Source: Phanerochaete sordida (Eukaryota; Basidiomycota; Agaricomycetes; Polyporales; Phanerochaetaceae). From it: DNA of 64,000 nt. The DNA is taken from the NCBI GenBank assembly GCA_019973155.2, contig BPQB01000022.1, positions 405,896 through 469,895 on the forward strand, read 5' to 3'. Below the pieces are notes generated by a model. It was not told the origin of the DNA. It made no database searches and saw only the letters and a program-made list of their open reading frames with translations. Shown piece after piece: positions 23,004-35,019 of the stretch (position 1 is the first letter of the stretch; each line of letters starts with the position of its first letter). The position numbers were made by a program, and so were the translations under genes.

Positions 23004-23765
23004 ACTGCCGAGCAGGCAGAGACGGCATTCGTTCAAGTTAGCCAGAAGTAACTCCGTCACAGGCTGCGGACTACATAAGTCATCGTCTGGAGCATGGATG
23101 TCGATGAGTGCATTGCGGTCAGCACGTGGAGAGCGAGGCTGTACAGCGTGTCCAGAAACATGGCTGCCGAACTCATTCATTGACAGCTTTCCATGCCATG
23201 ACGCGAATATGAAGGCATGGAAGATGTCAACGTCAGACGAAGGAACTATGTGAGGCCTCCGTGTGTCTGCGCGTTATGCCTGACATATCTGGTTGATCTC
23301 TGCAGGCTGCACGCGACCGAATGTCGGTGGATAAGACATTAAGGGCAGAACGCAGGGTTTTGTCGCCAAACACATGGCTCTCGGAATGCGCGCTGTGCGT
23401 GGCTTGCACACCGTACAAGGGTTCAAGCTCCCTGACCTGATGCGTATGTTCATCTCGCTTGGTCCAACAGTTCATCGCTCCCCTTGGGGATTATGTACCA
23501 TCCTATCGTCTCACTGGGCCGTCGATGCCTGAATTTATATATACTCCTCGAAACCGGTCAGCATTGCTCACCACCTCTCTTACCCGCAGTCGACCTGTCC
23601 CAGTAACCAAGTACCCCAAAGGCTATCCATCCCTCCCATTTTAACACAGAATGTAGGCACAATCTACGATCATGCTGCGCCAACGTCTTTAGAGGAAGCT
23701 CATCTTTCGCGTCTAGGGAGAAGCAGGCCTCTGACGACTCACTTCCCCTCCGTGGCACATGCGAG
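23004..23765. other. Intergenic between DUF4436 copies 1 and 2
   Basis: Upstream region of copy 2. Only short frames; nothing recognisable. Confidence 0.55.
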
Positions 23766-25203
23766 ATGCCACGCGAGACGAGGCGTCAGCAGCTGATGTC
23801 GTGGATCACGGGGCACTCCCGTAGTGCCCACCTCACGCGCGCTGCTGTCTGCTACGTGCTGCCCATGATGGCCGTCATTGCACTCGGTATCTCGGTCGGC
23901 TGGGCGTTCCGCACCCGCACCCTTGCCTCGCCGGCGGATCCGCCACAGTTCGACCAGCGTGTCCTCTTTCTTGGCACCCAGCTCGAAACGCTCGATCCGC
24001 TGTTGAATGGAGGCACGATTGTTGTCCAGTGGAGCGTCGACAGAGACAGCTGCATCGACGACGTGCCAGACCAGAACGACCTCTCGGGTTGCCCGCCGGT
24101 CAACCTGTACATGGATCCGTGGGTAGCTTGTTGTGCCTTGCGACTTTCAGCTGACGCTGCCCTTGAAGGACGATGTTCGCTGGCCCTGGCAATACTCCTT
24201 CGTCAGGCGGGAACAACAGCGTTCCGGATCAAGCTATCTTCCAATTTATTCCCGAGGAGATGAACGACGCGCACGCAAATCTGCAGATTTTCGAGACGGA
24301 TCTCACGATTGGAACACGCAGCGACAGGCTAGCAGATACCTTGCTGAATTACCCTTTTGATCGGTATGTGCGCTCTCGCCATGGCCGGGCTCAGCTGACC
24401 AGACATGTCTCACGGCCCTCAGGTATACTGCAGAGCTTTGGATATTCGCCCTGGTAAACGGAACACAAGACCCAGTCTCACTTGCCATTGACTGGGCTGG
24501 CGGAGTCGCATTGTACGTGGCCCTCCGAGCCCGCATCGGGGCTCGTGCAGCTGCTGATAGAGGCTGCAGTGGCTTCGACACCGAAATCGTCGGCATCAAC
24601 TCGGATGCCGACGCTGGCTCGCTCGACGTGCTGATCGACATCAAGCGGACGGTGCTCGTCAGGGCTTACGTCGTGACGATCGTCATCGCTATGTGTACGT
24701 GCCCCGTTTTCGTCGTGGTATACGCTGACGCTGTGTAGGGTTGATCACGCTGCTGCTGCTCGTCATCTCGATCAAGGCGGTGTTCTTCCGCTGCGAGGTC
24801 GATACGACGATCCTCGCTGCGCCTGTGGCCACATTGTTCGCATTTACAACCTTGCGCACTGCAATGCCGGGCTCGCCATCCGGGTTTGGTATGTATCTGC
24901 GTTCATTCCACGATGGACAGAATACTCAAACGGCCTGCTCTAGGGGCAATTATTGGTGCGTAGTCTCTCGTGTTTTGGCCCGTACTTAAAGTCTGACTGC
25001 TCGCGTTCCAGATTTTGTTGGCACTTTGCCCGCGCTCGCAACGCTCATCGCCATTGTGAGTCGATTTCGTACCTGGCTATACCCAGCTTGTTCTGACAGA
25101 GAACGCACTGCAGACGGTCCTGTGTCTTCTTCATGTGCTGTTGCGCTCCAAGCGTCTGGAAAGTGCACACTGTGCACAGACCACCGCAGCCACGCCAGCG
25201 TAG
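23766..25203 (+). CDS. DUF4436-type membrane protein, copy 2
   Basis: Starts MPRETRRQQLMSW; the first membrane helix is AAVCYVLPMMAVIALGISVGW. A long non-cytosolic part follows with VNLYMDP, DTLLNYPFDR and a two-Cys segment (DSCIDD...GCPPV). Then come three hydrophobic segments: LVRAYVVTIVIAMW-LITLLLLVISIKAVFF, ILAAPVATLFAFTTLRTAMPG, and FVGTLPALATLIAI-TVLCLLHVLL. About nine exons splice in frame with introns at the same positions as in the other three copies; the stop is TAG at 25201-25203. The layout (one N-terminal helix, a large lumenal domain, a C-terminal helical bundle) fits DUF4436. No enzyme motif is visible; transport or sensing roles would be guesses. Confidence 0.82.
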
Positions 25204-26239
25204 GGATAGAATGCAGGGGTCGCTGGCGGAAGATGGTCCTTGAGGGTTTGTATGAGCGCCGGAGTACGCCTTTCTCGCTGATTATATACCACTGCAGTAC
25301 TTACACGATATGCTATGTGGCTAAACCCTTGCTGTAGTAGCAGCTGACGATCTTCGTGTGTCCGTTCAACGCCTGACATTGAGTCAGCTCAAGTATATGA
25401 GCACCACAGCGTCGAGCCAAATGGCTCAGTTAGATTAAAAGGATTGAATAAGCGTAAGACGTGAACTATCGCCACACAATCGCGTTTTACGTTGCGAGGC
25501 CGCCACCGCACTTCAAACCAACCTTCCCTTCCTTTTTGGGATGTGCGTGCTACGGCGCCTATAATATTCCGGCCAATCCGAGGGCATTTGCTCTTACTTT
25601 GCTCGCGCCCGCCAGCTCGACGGCCGCTTTTTCCGCCTGCCTGCACCTCAATTTCGGTAGCTACAAGCGAAGGCGGACAGCGTGGGTAGAAACCTGCTCA
25701 CGTCTGTAAGCCTCTCACTTTATCCGCGTCGACCTTGCTGACGCTACAGCAGGATACGCCCGTCTCCTTGTGAACGGAAGTCGGGAGCTCGTGGCAGAGG
25801 CACGGGGCATCACGCGCCATATAGTTATGTGCATGTACGTGCTGACCGTTCCGGTCTCTTTCTTCTCTGGCATGTGGCTGCGCGCTGCAACTTGCCGATC
25901 GTCCACATGCCGGCCACCCCATGCCCGCATGACGTATCAAGGGCGGTTGTATTCCTGTCACGGAACTGTTAGGCTCACCTTTTGCAGACGGATTATGAAG
26001 ACCTGCGGCATGGTGCGTCTTCATCTCCTGGCTACGACACGTAAACCCGTGCACTACACATTGGCCCTTTGTATGGTAGATTGCCCTGTTTACTCCATGG
26101 CTCTCGTAATTATACGGAGAAATTGTGTTTTGTAGGACATACCAGGCCTTACTAAAGCTGACTATGCCTGTTTTCCCGCAGCGCTCCACGGACACGATGT
26201 CGCCGTTTGTCGAACTCCTTTAGTCATAATTCTCTGATA
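25204..26239. other. Intergenic, no supported gene
   Basis: About 1 kb after DUF4436 copy 2. Open frames on both strands are short and lack domain motifs or plausible splice links. Confidence 0.55.
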
Positions 26240-26935
26240 GCAACTCTTTCCAACGAAGCTGAACGCTCAGCAATACTACTCGAACGCATTCGAAGGCCAT
26301 GCCAGCCTCGCACGCGACCTGCAGCGAAGTGGAGATATTGTAAGATTTGGCCCGGCAACACTTCCTGGAACCGTGATCGTGCCGCGATGACCACGGAGGA
26401 AGACGAGAAGATCGCAGTTGGCACGCAGCTCTTGGCACTTGTGCGCGAGCAGGAATTGCTGCCCTGGGCCCACGATCTCGCGCAGCAGATGCGAATTGTT
26501 GGCCGCAATTCAGCCGCTGCAGTACATGGACCAAGAGTCATATGCGCCATCTCGTTCTTGTATGTGGACCCTTTCCAGTCTTCTTGATTTCCCTGTATCA
26601 GGATTGAACCTTGAGCTTAGTGTCAGGTCCAACGGGTTTGCTATAGCTACCGTGGCAGCCGGAAGCACGGTGTGCAAACTCCGACATCAGGACACAGGTT
26701 CTATGGATTATTCGACAAGTTCGAGCTGCAGACGGCGCGTCTTACTGCCAGTAACCTGTATGTTAGACTGGAGCAAGTTTCGCCCTCTACTATGCACCGT
26801 TGACTCGATGCTGCGCTCCTCCTCACGAACATTTGACAACCGGAGGCGACGCTCACATCAAGCTTGAACGTGAGCCCGCGGGCGAAATCGCTGTTCGACA
26901 TGCTTTGGCGAGCGCCGTGGGTATATTTGAGGTGC
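26240..26935 (+). pseudogene. Relic of an unidentified protein-coding gene
   Basis: Coding-like blocks follow one another on the plus strand but in different frames. The first is QQYYSNAFEGHASLARDLQR with FGPATLPGTVIVPR; then TTEEDEKIAVGTQLLALVRE with LLPWAHDLAQQM; then ELLAAIQPLQYMDQESYAPS; then FDKFELQTARLTASNLYV. Between them are single-base shifts and in-frame stops. Taken together they look like one small decayed gene. I cannot name the family. It sits between DUF4436 copies 2 and 3, where no intact gene is found. Confidence 0.5.
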
Positions 26936-27980
26936 GTGTTTCAGCCCTACGCTGGAGACGTTTTCTCACTGGAGTTAACGCAGGAATGATCGGGTGCCTG
27001 AATTAGAAAGGGTCACTCACTGTCTGTCATCGTTTCTGTCTTCGCGATGCTCTCGTAATCAGGAAGCACAGCTCTGCACGCGCGATGGCGCGGGAGACTT
27101 GTCTCCTATAGGCGGTTCAGTCGATGGGCCATGCGCGCTGAGCTTCGCGCTGATATGTTCGGGAGGCCGTCTCCCATGCCGTGGTCATTCGGCGGGAAAG
27201 CCGGTCAATCTTGACGCCTGCTGTGCTAGTGAGCTCGACCGGTTTATACAGCTCTCGATCTCTCGATTATCCTGTCCATACTCAAATTATCCAATCGTGT
27301 TTGTAGCCGTATTCGTGGAGGATGCTCAAGCTCCGAAGAATTCATGAACAGATCCTCGGAACGAAGAAGCGAACACGGACGCAAACTCACGCGAATCGAC
27401 ATTGTCTCAGCATACAGCCCTCACGTCGGCTTGTAGTTCTCGACTGGTGGCTACATGTCATAGTATTGTGGTATGTGTGTGTGAAATACTCCCATAAACT
27501 GACATAGGCTCTCACAGCGAATCAGCCCTTCCGAACACAGCGGAGCCCTGCCGTAGCTTCGACAGGCGCTGGAATGCTACGGCAGGGAACTGGAACCGTA
27601 TCATACGCTGACCTTCCTCCTTTGACTCTCGTTCCGTAGATTGAGATGAGGTCTTTCACTTCGGGGACCGTCTATGGGCTCTGGTGCCGAGCCAGTTTCT
27701 TGAGAATTCCACAGAACATGGCAAAGGTTTGCACCCGGTAGAATTGCAACGTTGCAACCTCGCTGACTAGATGCGGGAGCCTTACAAATCCTAGGGCCTC
27801 GACAGCAGGGCGTAGTGGCTCATTTTACGACCGTTCGCCGTACCCCACACCGCGTCCATCTTTCTGCCCCACGGTAAATGTGAGTGTAGTCGACCACCGA
27901 GAGGGGCTGTCTCCGTAGCCGATGCACGCTGATATGCTGGCTCCAGGGAGAAGTCGGAGTCTGGAGAGTCTCTGCCATTG
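26936..27980. other. Intergenic, contains a perfect hairpin
   Basis: No supported gene. Contains the inverted repeat at 27546-27587 and the upstream region of DUF4436 copy 3, whose first short exon I could not place. Confidence 0.5.
27546..27587. repeat. 12-bp perfect inverted repeat (hairpin)
   Basis: CCCTGCCGTAGC at 27546-27557 is the exact reverse complement of GCTACGGCAGGG at 27576-27587, with an 18-base loop. No T-run follows, so it is not a typical terminator; it could be a binding site, a structured RNA element or chance. Confidence 0.6.
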
Positions 27981-29387
27981 CAGCTCGGAGGCGGCGAGAC
28001 GAGGTGGCAGTGGCTGAAGTCGTGGTTCGCCGTGCCTCACAAGCGTGCACGCTTGCTCCGCGGCTCTTTCTACTACGTTTTGCCCATCGTCCTCGTCATC
28101 ATCTTAGGAATCTCCATCGGATGGGTATTCCGGACGCATACACTCGCCCCTCCCCCGCCTCCGCCGACACTCAGCGGTCGCAGCATGACGATGAGCCTCG
28201 AGCTCGACAGCATCGATCCGCTCGCGAACCAAGGCGTAATAGCTGTCCAGTGGACCCTCCTCCAAGACAGTTGCATGGTTGAAAACAACAACAACACCTC
28301 GGATTGCCCGCCAGTGAACATCTACATGGACCCGTGAGTACTTCATTCTCACCGACATTCTCAGTGTAATCTAAGCACTCGTGCTCCAGGACGATGTTTT
28401 CTGGGTCTGGCGGTGGTCCTCCGTCGGGAAACAACAGCGATCCGCAGTCGCCTGTCTTCACGATTTTTGCCGAAGGATGGAACGACCTATTCGCCAACTA
28501 CCCCAACTTCGAGACGAGCCTCAACATTGGTACCCGGACAGACAAGCTCGTTGATAGTTTGTTGAATTATCCCTTCGATCGGTACGTCCTCTGAGAGCAC
28601 CAATGCCCCCGCCATACCGTTCTGACAGTCATCAGGTACATAGCAGAGCTGTGGATGTATGCTACCGTCGACGGAACGAACAACCCAGTCAATTTGATCA
28701 TCGTCGACGCCAGCGGAGTAGCATTGTACGTTTCCCGCTCGCCGCGCTATGCGTGCACTCACCCAGGTTTCAGTGGCTTCGACGCCATGGTGGCAAGCAT
28801 CGACAACAGCGACAACCAACTTGACGTATTCCTCAACATCCAGCGCACCGTGCTTGTCCGAGCATACGTCGTCACCATCATCCTCGCGATGTGTGAGTAC
28901 TACGTGGACCTCGCTGTGGGTTGATCTGACCTCGTTCCACAGGGCTCGTGACGCTGCTTCTCCTCGTCATTGCCATCAAGGCTATCTTTTTCCGCGGCAA
29001 GGTGGACACCACGATCCTCGCCGCCCCGGTCGCTACACTGTTTGCGTTCACGAGCCTACGCACGGCAATGCCGGGAGCGCCATCCGGGTTCGGTGCGTGT
29101 CCTCCCAAATTTGCAAGCTCACACATTATTGATACTGCTACTTATAGGCGCTATCATCGGTATGTTTTCTTTGCTACGCGATGCTATGCTCAAAAGCTGA
29201 TCATGGACCAGATTTCGTCGGAACTCTGCCTACCCTTGCGACTCTGATCACGATCGTGAGTCGCTTCTATCTAATGCAGGGCTTGCTGTTGCTAAGCTCG
29301 TGGGCGTAGACGGTCGTATGTCTTCTCCATGTGCTGCTACGATCTATCGGGGACGAGGCGAAGAAACCGAGTGCTTTGGAAGCCTGA
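27981..29387 (+). CDS. DUF4436-type membrane protein, copy 3
   Basis: The confident frame begins GGGETRWQWLKSWF, aligned with residue 1 of copy 2. No in-frame ATG is present there, so a short upstream first exon probably exists, as in copy 4; I could not fix it. The first helix is SFYYVLPIVLVIILGISIGW, followed by VNIYMDP, DSLLNYPFDR and YIAELWMYATVDGTN. The C-terminal helices are LVRAYVVTIILAMW-LVTLLLLVIAIKAIFF, ILAAPVATLFAFTSLRTAMPG and FVGTLPTLATLITI. The tail ends with KKPSALEA and TGA at 29385-29387. Every internal intron matches those of copies 2 and 4. Closest in sequence to copy 2. Confidence 0.78.
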
Positions 29388-29717
29388 AGCTGAAAGCCGC
29401 CAATGGCCCTTTCTCTTAACGATCTGCTCATGATTGACGATATGACGGGTACAGGACTCCATTGCCCTTAACGCTAGTTCTATGAATACACGAGATATGC
29501 TGTCGCCTTATTCTCCTATCGCGGATCCGCGAATCGCTGAGATGGCCATTCCCCAAGTCAGCGGGGTGAATGTTCACTTGTAAGTCTAGAATTATTCTTT
29601 CCATTCTCTGTTCATAGCTTGGCCCACGAGGCCTGTGAAGCGCGATGGTTGAAAGGTGGGTGCCAGTCAACTATGGGCCAGGCCAAGTGCATCGCGGGAC
29701 TCATTGACACGCTCAAG
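29388..29717. other. Intergenic, convergent gap
   Basis: Shared 3' region between DUF4436 copy 3 (plus) and the F-box family gene (minus). Nothing else is visible. Confidence 0.55.
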
Positions 29718-31292
29718 TCAAGAGGTCTTCTCTGGCTGACATTGACACTTCAGACGCCCATCTCCATCCAAAAACCACGTCGTCCCAGGCGGCGCGAACT
29801 CGTCGCGCTCCCACCCGTCCCGGCGATAGCTCGCAAAGAGCGCGTCCCACTGTTTGATGAGCTCCCAGCGCCGCCGCCGCGCTTGCATCGAGGCCGAGGT
29901 GCGGTACGCGCGCAGAAAGGTCGCGATGGGGAACGCGGGATCGAAGAGAGGGAGCGATGGCAGTGATTCGTCGTCCGCTACGGTAGGGTCGTCCCCGTGC
30001 GCGTCGCCTCCCGCGGGCGGTTCATCGTCTAGGGGGCCGCCCTCATGCTTCCCGTCGCCGCCATCATTATCCCCGGCCGCGGTGCGATCGTTATCGATGC
30101 TATCTGTCGGCCCGAGCCACGTCTGCATCGCCTCGCACGCCGCTAGCCACTCCTCACGGAGCGCGGGCACGGGCACGAGCCACTGCAGCGGGCTCGCGCG
30201 GTTGCGCATCGCCTTGCGCACGGCGTGCGCGAGCGTGCTGCGGTTGAGCACGCGCGCGTACAGCTCTTTGCACGTCGAGCCGACGGCGAAGACATCCTCG
30301 ATGCGACAGTGATGGAGGACCTCGGGGAAGAGCTCGTTCGGCAGCGTGCAGATCAGCACGGAGGGCTGCGGTACCGCGCCCGAGGCGGCGGAGAGCGGGT
30401 CCGGATCGTACGGACCAGCGCCAGGCGCACGAGGCCACCTGCGAACGCGTCAGAACGCTCGGTGGAAGAGCGAGAGACGTACTTACCGGTCGGGCCTGGC
30501 CCACATCCAGAGGCGTGCATCGCGGAGGAGTGCTGGGATGAGCTGCACCTCGCGCAAGCCGCTCTTCAGAGCCTGCAGAATGTGTTTCGAGCCTCTGCGC
30601 GGGCCAACGATATATTCCTGATAGTTCGTACCCATGTACGCGTCCAGTGTCCCGCCGTAGTCGATGCACGGGAGCCAGCCGCGGCACTCTTCTTGCGGCT
30701 CTCGGCGCGACGCGGTGATCTCGTACATCTCACCCGCTAGCGTGAGTGGGTCCCCGTTCCTGCCGATGCGCGGATTCGAGGTGCAGCCAAGCCACTCTTG
30801 GAGGTATTCCCAGCACGGCGCGTGCATCGCGACGTTGCACGAAAAGGAATTGTACGTGCTGCAGTTCGTCCGCGCCTCGCTGAGGACGCGCGTGCCGCGT
30901 TGCAGATCGAGGACGCGAATGAACTCCACGGGCATTACTTGGTCTGTCACCCGTCGGATTTCGACGCCGTCGCCCGTTGGGTTGCGTGGACGATCATAGT
31001 GCAGACACGGCTTGTATATACCTATACCGTCAAAGTGGCCGATGGCGATGAAATCCGACTGATGGTCGAAGTCAATAGCCCCGCCATAAAGCGGGACGTA
31101 GTTGTCGATACCCCCTCGAGTGAGCACCCGGTGTAACATTGCCTTGACATCTTCTAGAGGAAGATCGATGAAGCCTGCGTCCCTGACCTCGTTCGCGATC
31201 GCTGCCGCAGCTTCTTCTGGATCCTTAGATATACGATTTGGGACTGCGTAATGCTGGATCCCGCACAGAACGCAGACTTCGTCCCAGACCAT
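29718..31292 (-). CDS. Composite WDEVCVLCG + F-box family protein, intact
   Basis: Exon 1 (31292-30487, 806 nt) and exon 2 (30438-29718) join across a 48 bp intron (GTAAGT...GCAG) in phase 2 to about 508 residues. The N-terminal domain (MVWDEVCVLCGI, then FIAIGHFDGIGIYKPC) is of unknown family. The F-box lies at the start of exon 2 (LPNELFPEVLHHC, IEDVFAVGSTCKELYA). An acidic insert and the YRRDGW / Cys-x-Cys terminal block complete it. This is the intact reference for the damaged or variably spliced copy at 1079-2606 and for the partial copy at 1-789. It lies on the opposite strand inside the DUF4436 array, so one family has been inserted into or copied next to the other. Confidence 0.78.
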
Positions 31293-32282
31293 GCTTTGTG
31301 CCCGGGGTTTAGTCTAGCTAGAAGATAGAACGACACCAGAGTCTCAGTGACTCGGATGAGATTGAAGATGGCCAGAATCTTCCCTTACTGCAGACAAATC
31401 GAATCACATATGCTTGCAAGAAGACTTCAAAGTACTGCCAGACGGGATGCCTGAAATATGTGGAAAGACGGGGATAAGGCGATGTGGAACCCAACACGGA
31501 GCGCGGACTAGGGTAAGATTCACCGCAGAAGTGCTTACGTAACCTAACCATATTTCTGGACCTCGTCCGACTAGACGCGCTGGGTCACGCGGCCATCTTC
31601 GACTTTGCGCGCATCGCTGTACCGAACACTCTTTCACGAAGTGCGACACGCTGGGCTGCACCTGCAAGTAATCGGTGCGGAGAGAAAAGCGGATTTTAAG
31701 CAAGCTCGTGTCCTTTGTGCCCTGACTTTCAACCACTCATTCCTGCTTGCGGACACCTCGGGGCGTTCTAGTAAGTCCGTGCATTTGGCCGCATCAAGCA
31801 GAATATACTTACACTGATGCGCGGGATACAGACTCAGACGGAGCACGGCAGTCCGTACCTGCCGATTGTCATAGCCGTCGTCGCTCGAGCGTGTCTGGCA
31901 GATCGGACCTAGACGAACTTTATCTGCGCCCGCTTTGGCCGTTCTAGCAGAGGGTCCTCAGTTCTCGGGCTGACACACGCGATGTCGGCCTCAGCTTGAG
32001 AGCTTTCATGTGCCTTGTCGGTAGGCTGAACTCGCCGGTGGAAGGGCAGGATGTGCGTGCGTACCTGGGCGCCTTCATATGATTCTGTCGTTCGTGAGAT
32101 ACAGCCGGCGCAACACCAAGCCATGCATGGTACGCGCACCTCGTTCACGATCCCGCCAGGCCTACAAATATCAATACCTGCCAGAGTGAACGTCGTGCCC
32201 AGGATCTTCCTCTGTCTTTATCTTCCCCCAGCTACTAGTATCCTGCACTCCGCCCAAGGTCGCCTCTTAGCCATTTGAACCG
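31293..32282. other. Intergenic, divergent promoter region
   Basis: Lies between the F-box gene (minus) and DUF4436 copy 4 (plus), so it should contain both promoters. No gene is supported. Confidence 0.55.
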
Positions 32283-33836
32283 ATGTCAGATACATCGTAA
32301 GTCCTCGTACCGTATACAGTAAGTATTGTTCTCTGACACTCACTGTCTTTCAGAGAAAAGGCCTCGCTGGCCCCGTCGCTACCCTCCCTCGTCGTGGCAA
32401 GGCGAACGAGGATTTTCCGATGGGCCATGGGTCCCTCGCGGACGGCGCGCTGGTCAAGGGTGTTCTTCCGGATCGTGTTCCCAATGTTCCTCGTGGTCGG
32501 GCTCGGGATTGGCATAGGGTGGTCCTTTCGGACGCGGACATTCAGCGCACCTGAAGACCTGGGCGACTTCGACGGCCGCTCTTTGTACGTCAGCCTGGAC
32601 CTGGAGAGCGTCGACCCTCTCTTGAACGGCGGGACCATCATCATCAACTGGTACATCGGGGACGATGACTGCTGGAACTCGACCGACCCTAATGCGACGC
32701 CGGATCCAGAGGTCTGCCCACCTGTCAACATTTTCATGGGCCCGTGAGCGTCCTCCTCCATCTCCTCACGACGTCGCTGACGCGCATTTTAGCAATGGCT
32801 TTGCAAGTTCGGCGAATGGCCCGCCAAGCACTCCTGCGAACAATAACGTCCCGTCAACAGCAATATTTGAGTGGACGCCCACGACGGATGGAAATGCAGA
32901 CCAGGCGACATTCACCACCGCACTTAGCATTGGGACTCGGAGTAACAAGGCATCCGACACTATATTGAACTACCCATTTGATCGGTGAGCACCATCGTGT
33001 AGTACCTACTGTTTCGCACTTCACTAATCCTTGCTGCAGCTATCTGGCTGAAGTATGGGCCTACGCCCAAGTAAACGGCACAAACGATACAGTTGGGCTG
33101 ATCATAGCCGATACCAGAGGGGCCGCTTTGTATGTGTTTGCCGCATGGTTCAGAGGCGTTGCGAGATTCTGATGTCGTACAGTGGCTTCGACACGCGGAT
33201 ACCTTCGTCAGCAGAGCTCAAGCGTGATTATGGTCTCAATATTCCCGAAGACAACCTGCTCGGCGAAGGAGGAAATATCGACGTCTTGCTGGACATCCGG
33301 CGAACCGTGCTCGTCAGAGCGTACGTCGTGACCATCATCGTCGCAATGTGTACGTCGCCTCTACTACGCTTCAATTACACGCGTGCTGACAGTTCCTTAG
33401 GGTTGATAACGCTCTTGCTGCTCGCGATATCGATCAAGGCTGCGTTGTTCATGTACAACGTGGACATGGCGATCCTTGTCGCCCCAGTCGCAACGCTTTT
33501 CGCTTTCACGACGCTGCGCACAGCGCTGCCCGGTGCTCCTTCTGGGTTTGGTGAGTGCTCCTCAGCGTCCCTGCCCACGTTCTCGTAGCTAACGTGTCGC
33601 TTGCTAGGTGCCATCATCGGTATGTCATGCCTGCGACTGTCTACACGCCTACTGACCTTCTCCGCCAGACTTCGTGGGCACTTTGCCTTCACTTGCCGCA
33701 TTGATCGCTATCGTATGTACCCTGATGTCCTATTATTTACCCTTCATCGTGACTGACCCATCGCTAGACGGTCGTGTGTCTAATCCATGTCCTCGTGCGC
33801 TCGACGAGCAAGATCGTGCACGATCTTGAGGTCTAA
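32283..33836 (+). CDS. DUF4436-type membrane protein, copy 4
   Basis: The first exon is only 14 nt (32283-32296, ATG TCA GAT ACA TC), followed by a 57 bp intron. Exon 2 reads EKASLAPSLPSLVVARRTR and leads into the helix IVFPMFLVVGLGIGIGW. Then come LESVDPLLNGG, CPPVNIFMGP, DTILNYPFDR, a segment with inserted residues (ELKRDYGLNIPEDNLLG), and the C-terminal helices LVRAYVVTIIVAMW-LITLLLLAISIKAALF, VAPVATLFAFTTLRTALPG and FVGTLPSLAALIAI. The stop is TAA at 33834-33836. This copy is complete from ATG to stop and is the best template for the family here. The final codons contain a 16-bp perfect palindrome (33811-33826). Confidence 0.83.
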
Positions 33837-34002
33837 GCCCACATAACCACCACGAGGGCTTGTGCTCTCGCCAAAACCTCGGACTGTATGCTCATACACA
33901 TTGTATACTTTACTACTAGCGAGTCAGGAATTGGTGTCTTCTTCATTCTACTGGGCAATCTATATGGTACAAATCCTTCCACACCATCCACTTATGCGCT
34001 CA

Positions 34003-35019
34003 TCACTCGTCCTCAAGCAAACCTTCGGACCACGCTGCGTACGCCTCGACGTCCTCGCTGAGGCTCTTGATCTTGATGCGCGCGTCCTCGACGGCGGTGT
34101 GCCCGAGGAAGAGGCGCACGGGCGGCTTCGCGAGCCTCGTGAGCGCGAAGATGCGCGGCATCGCCTTCTTCGGGTTCCCGATGCGCACGCCGCCGTGCGG
34201 GTCGAACGACACCGCGATGTGGCGGCGTGCTTCAGCAGTTGTGGCGACGTACGCCGGGTGCGGCGGGATCACGGGGCCCTTGACCGCGATCGGCGTGCGG
34301 AAGAAGTCGGGCAGGATGCCGACGACCTGCGCGCGCGATGAGTAGGCGGAGAAGCAGACGCAGCGGCATGCGCACCTTGATGTTCCACGCGGGGTCAACT
34401 TCAGCAGCTAAAGCCTGCGTAAACGCGTCGAATGCTAGCGGGCGGTGCGTCAGCGTCCACGAACATACCCACAGCACCCCGCACGCACCAGCCTTGGAGC
34501 TGCTGTAGTACCCGACCGCAGTGAGCGGCTGCACGCCCGTGATCGAGCTCACGTTGAGGAGCCAGCCGCCGGCGCCGGCGGGGTTCTCCTCGCGGAAGAA
34601 GCGCACGGCCTCGCGCGCGACGTCCGCGGCGCCCCAGAAGTTGACCGCGAACATCTCGCGCGCGACGGCGTCCGGCGTGCCCTCGATCTCCGCGACGTGC
34701 ACGACGCCCGCGTTGTTGAACACGACGTCGACGCGCCCGAAGGCGGCCTTCGCTGCGGCGAATGCGGCGGAGATGGCGGCGCGGTCCGTGATGTCGAGCG
34801 GGACGATGTGCAGCTGTGTGGGCGGGAACTGCGCGCGGAGGTCGTCGAGCGCGGACGGCGTGCGCAGTGTCGCAACGACCTTCTCGCCCTGCGAGAGCGC
34901 GTACTCGACCATGTTGCGGCCGAAGCCGGTCGAGGAGCCGGTGACTGCAAGGCGTAAGTTAAAGGCGACATCGAAGGCGGCATGGTACACTCACTGAGCC
35001 AGACGCGAGGAGACGACAT
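34003..35019 (-). CDS. Short-chain dehydrogenase/reductase (SDR)
   Basis: Four exons on the minus strand (35019-34995, 34944-34489, 34434-34376, 34326-34003) give about 287 residues. The classical SDR features are present: the nucleotide-binding TGSSTGFG glycine motif right after the first beta strand, NNAG, and the catalytic YSSSK (Tyr-x3-Lys). The protein starts MSSPRVWLITG and ends with a helical tail (EAYAAWSEGLLEDE). It uses NAD(P)H to oxidise or reduce an unknown alcohol or carbonyl substrate. The intron positions are identical to those of the SDR pair at 39073-40091 and 46456-47476, so the three are paralogues; this one is the more distant member. Confidence 0.88.

Noticed and set aside
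33811..33826. 16-bp perfect palindrome AGATCGTGCACGATCT
   Set aside because: Lies in the last codons of DUF4436 copy 4 where coding constraint is enough to explain it; no second copy seen.
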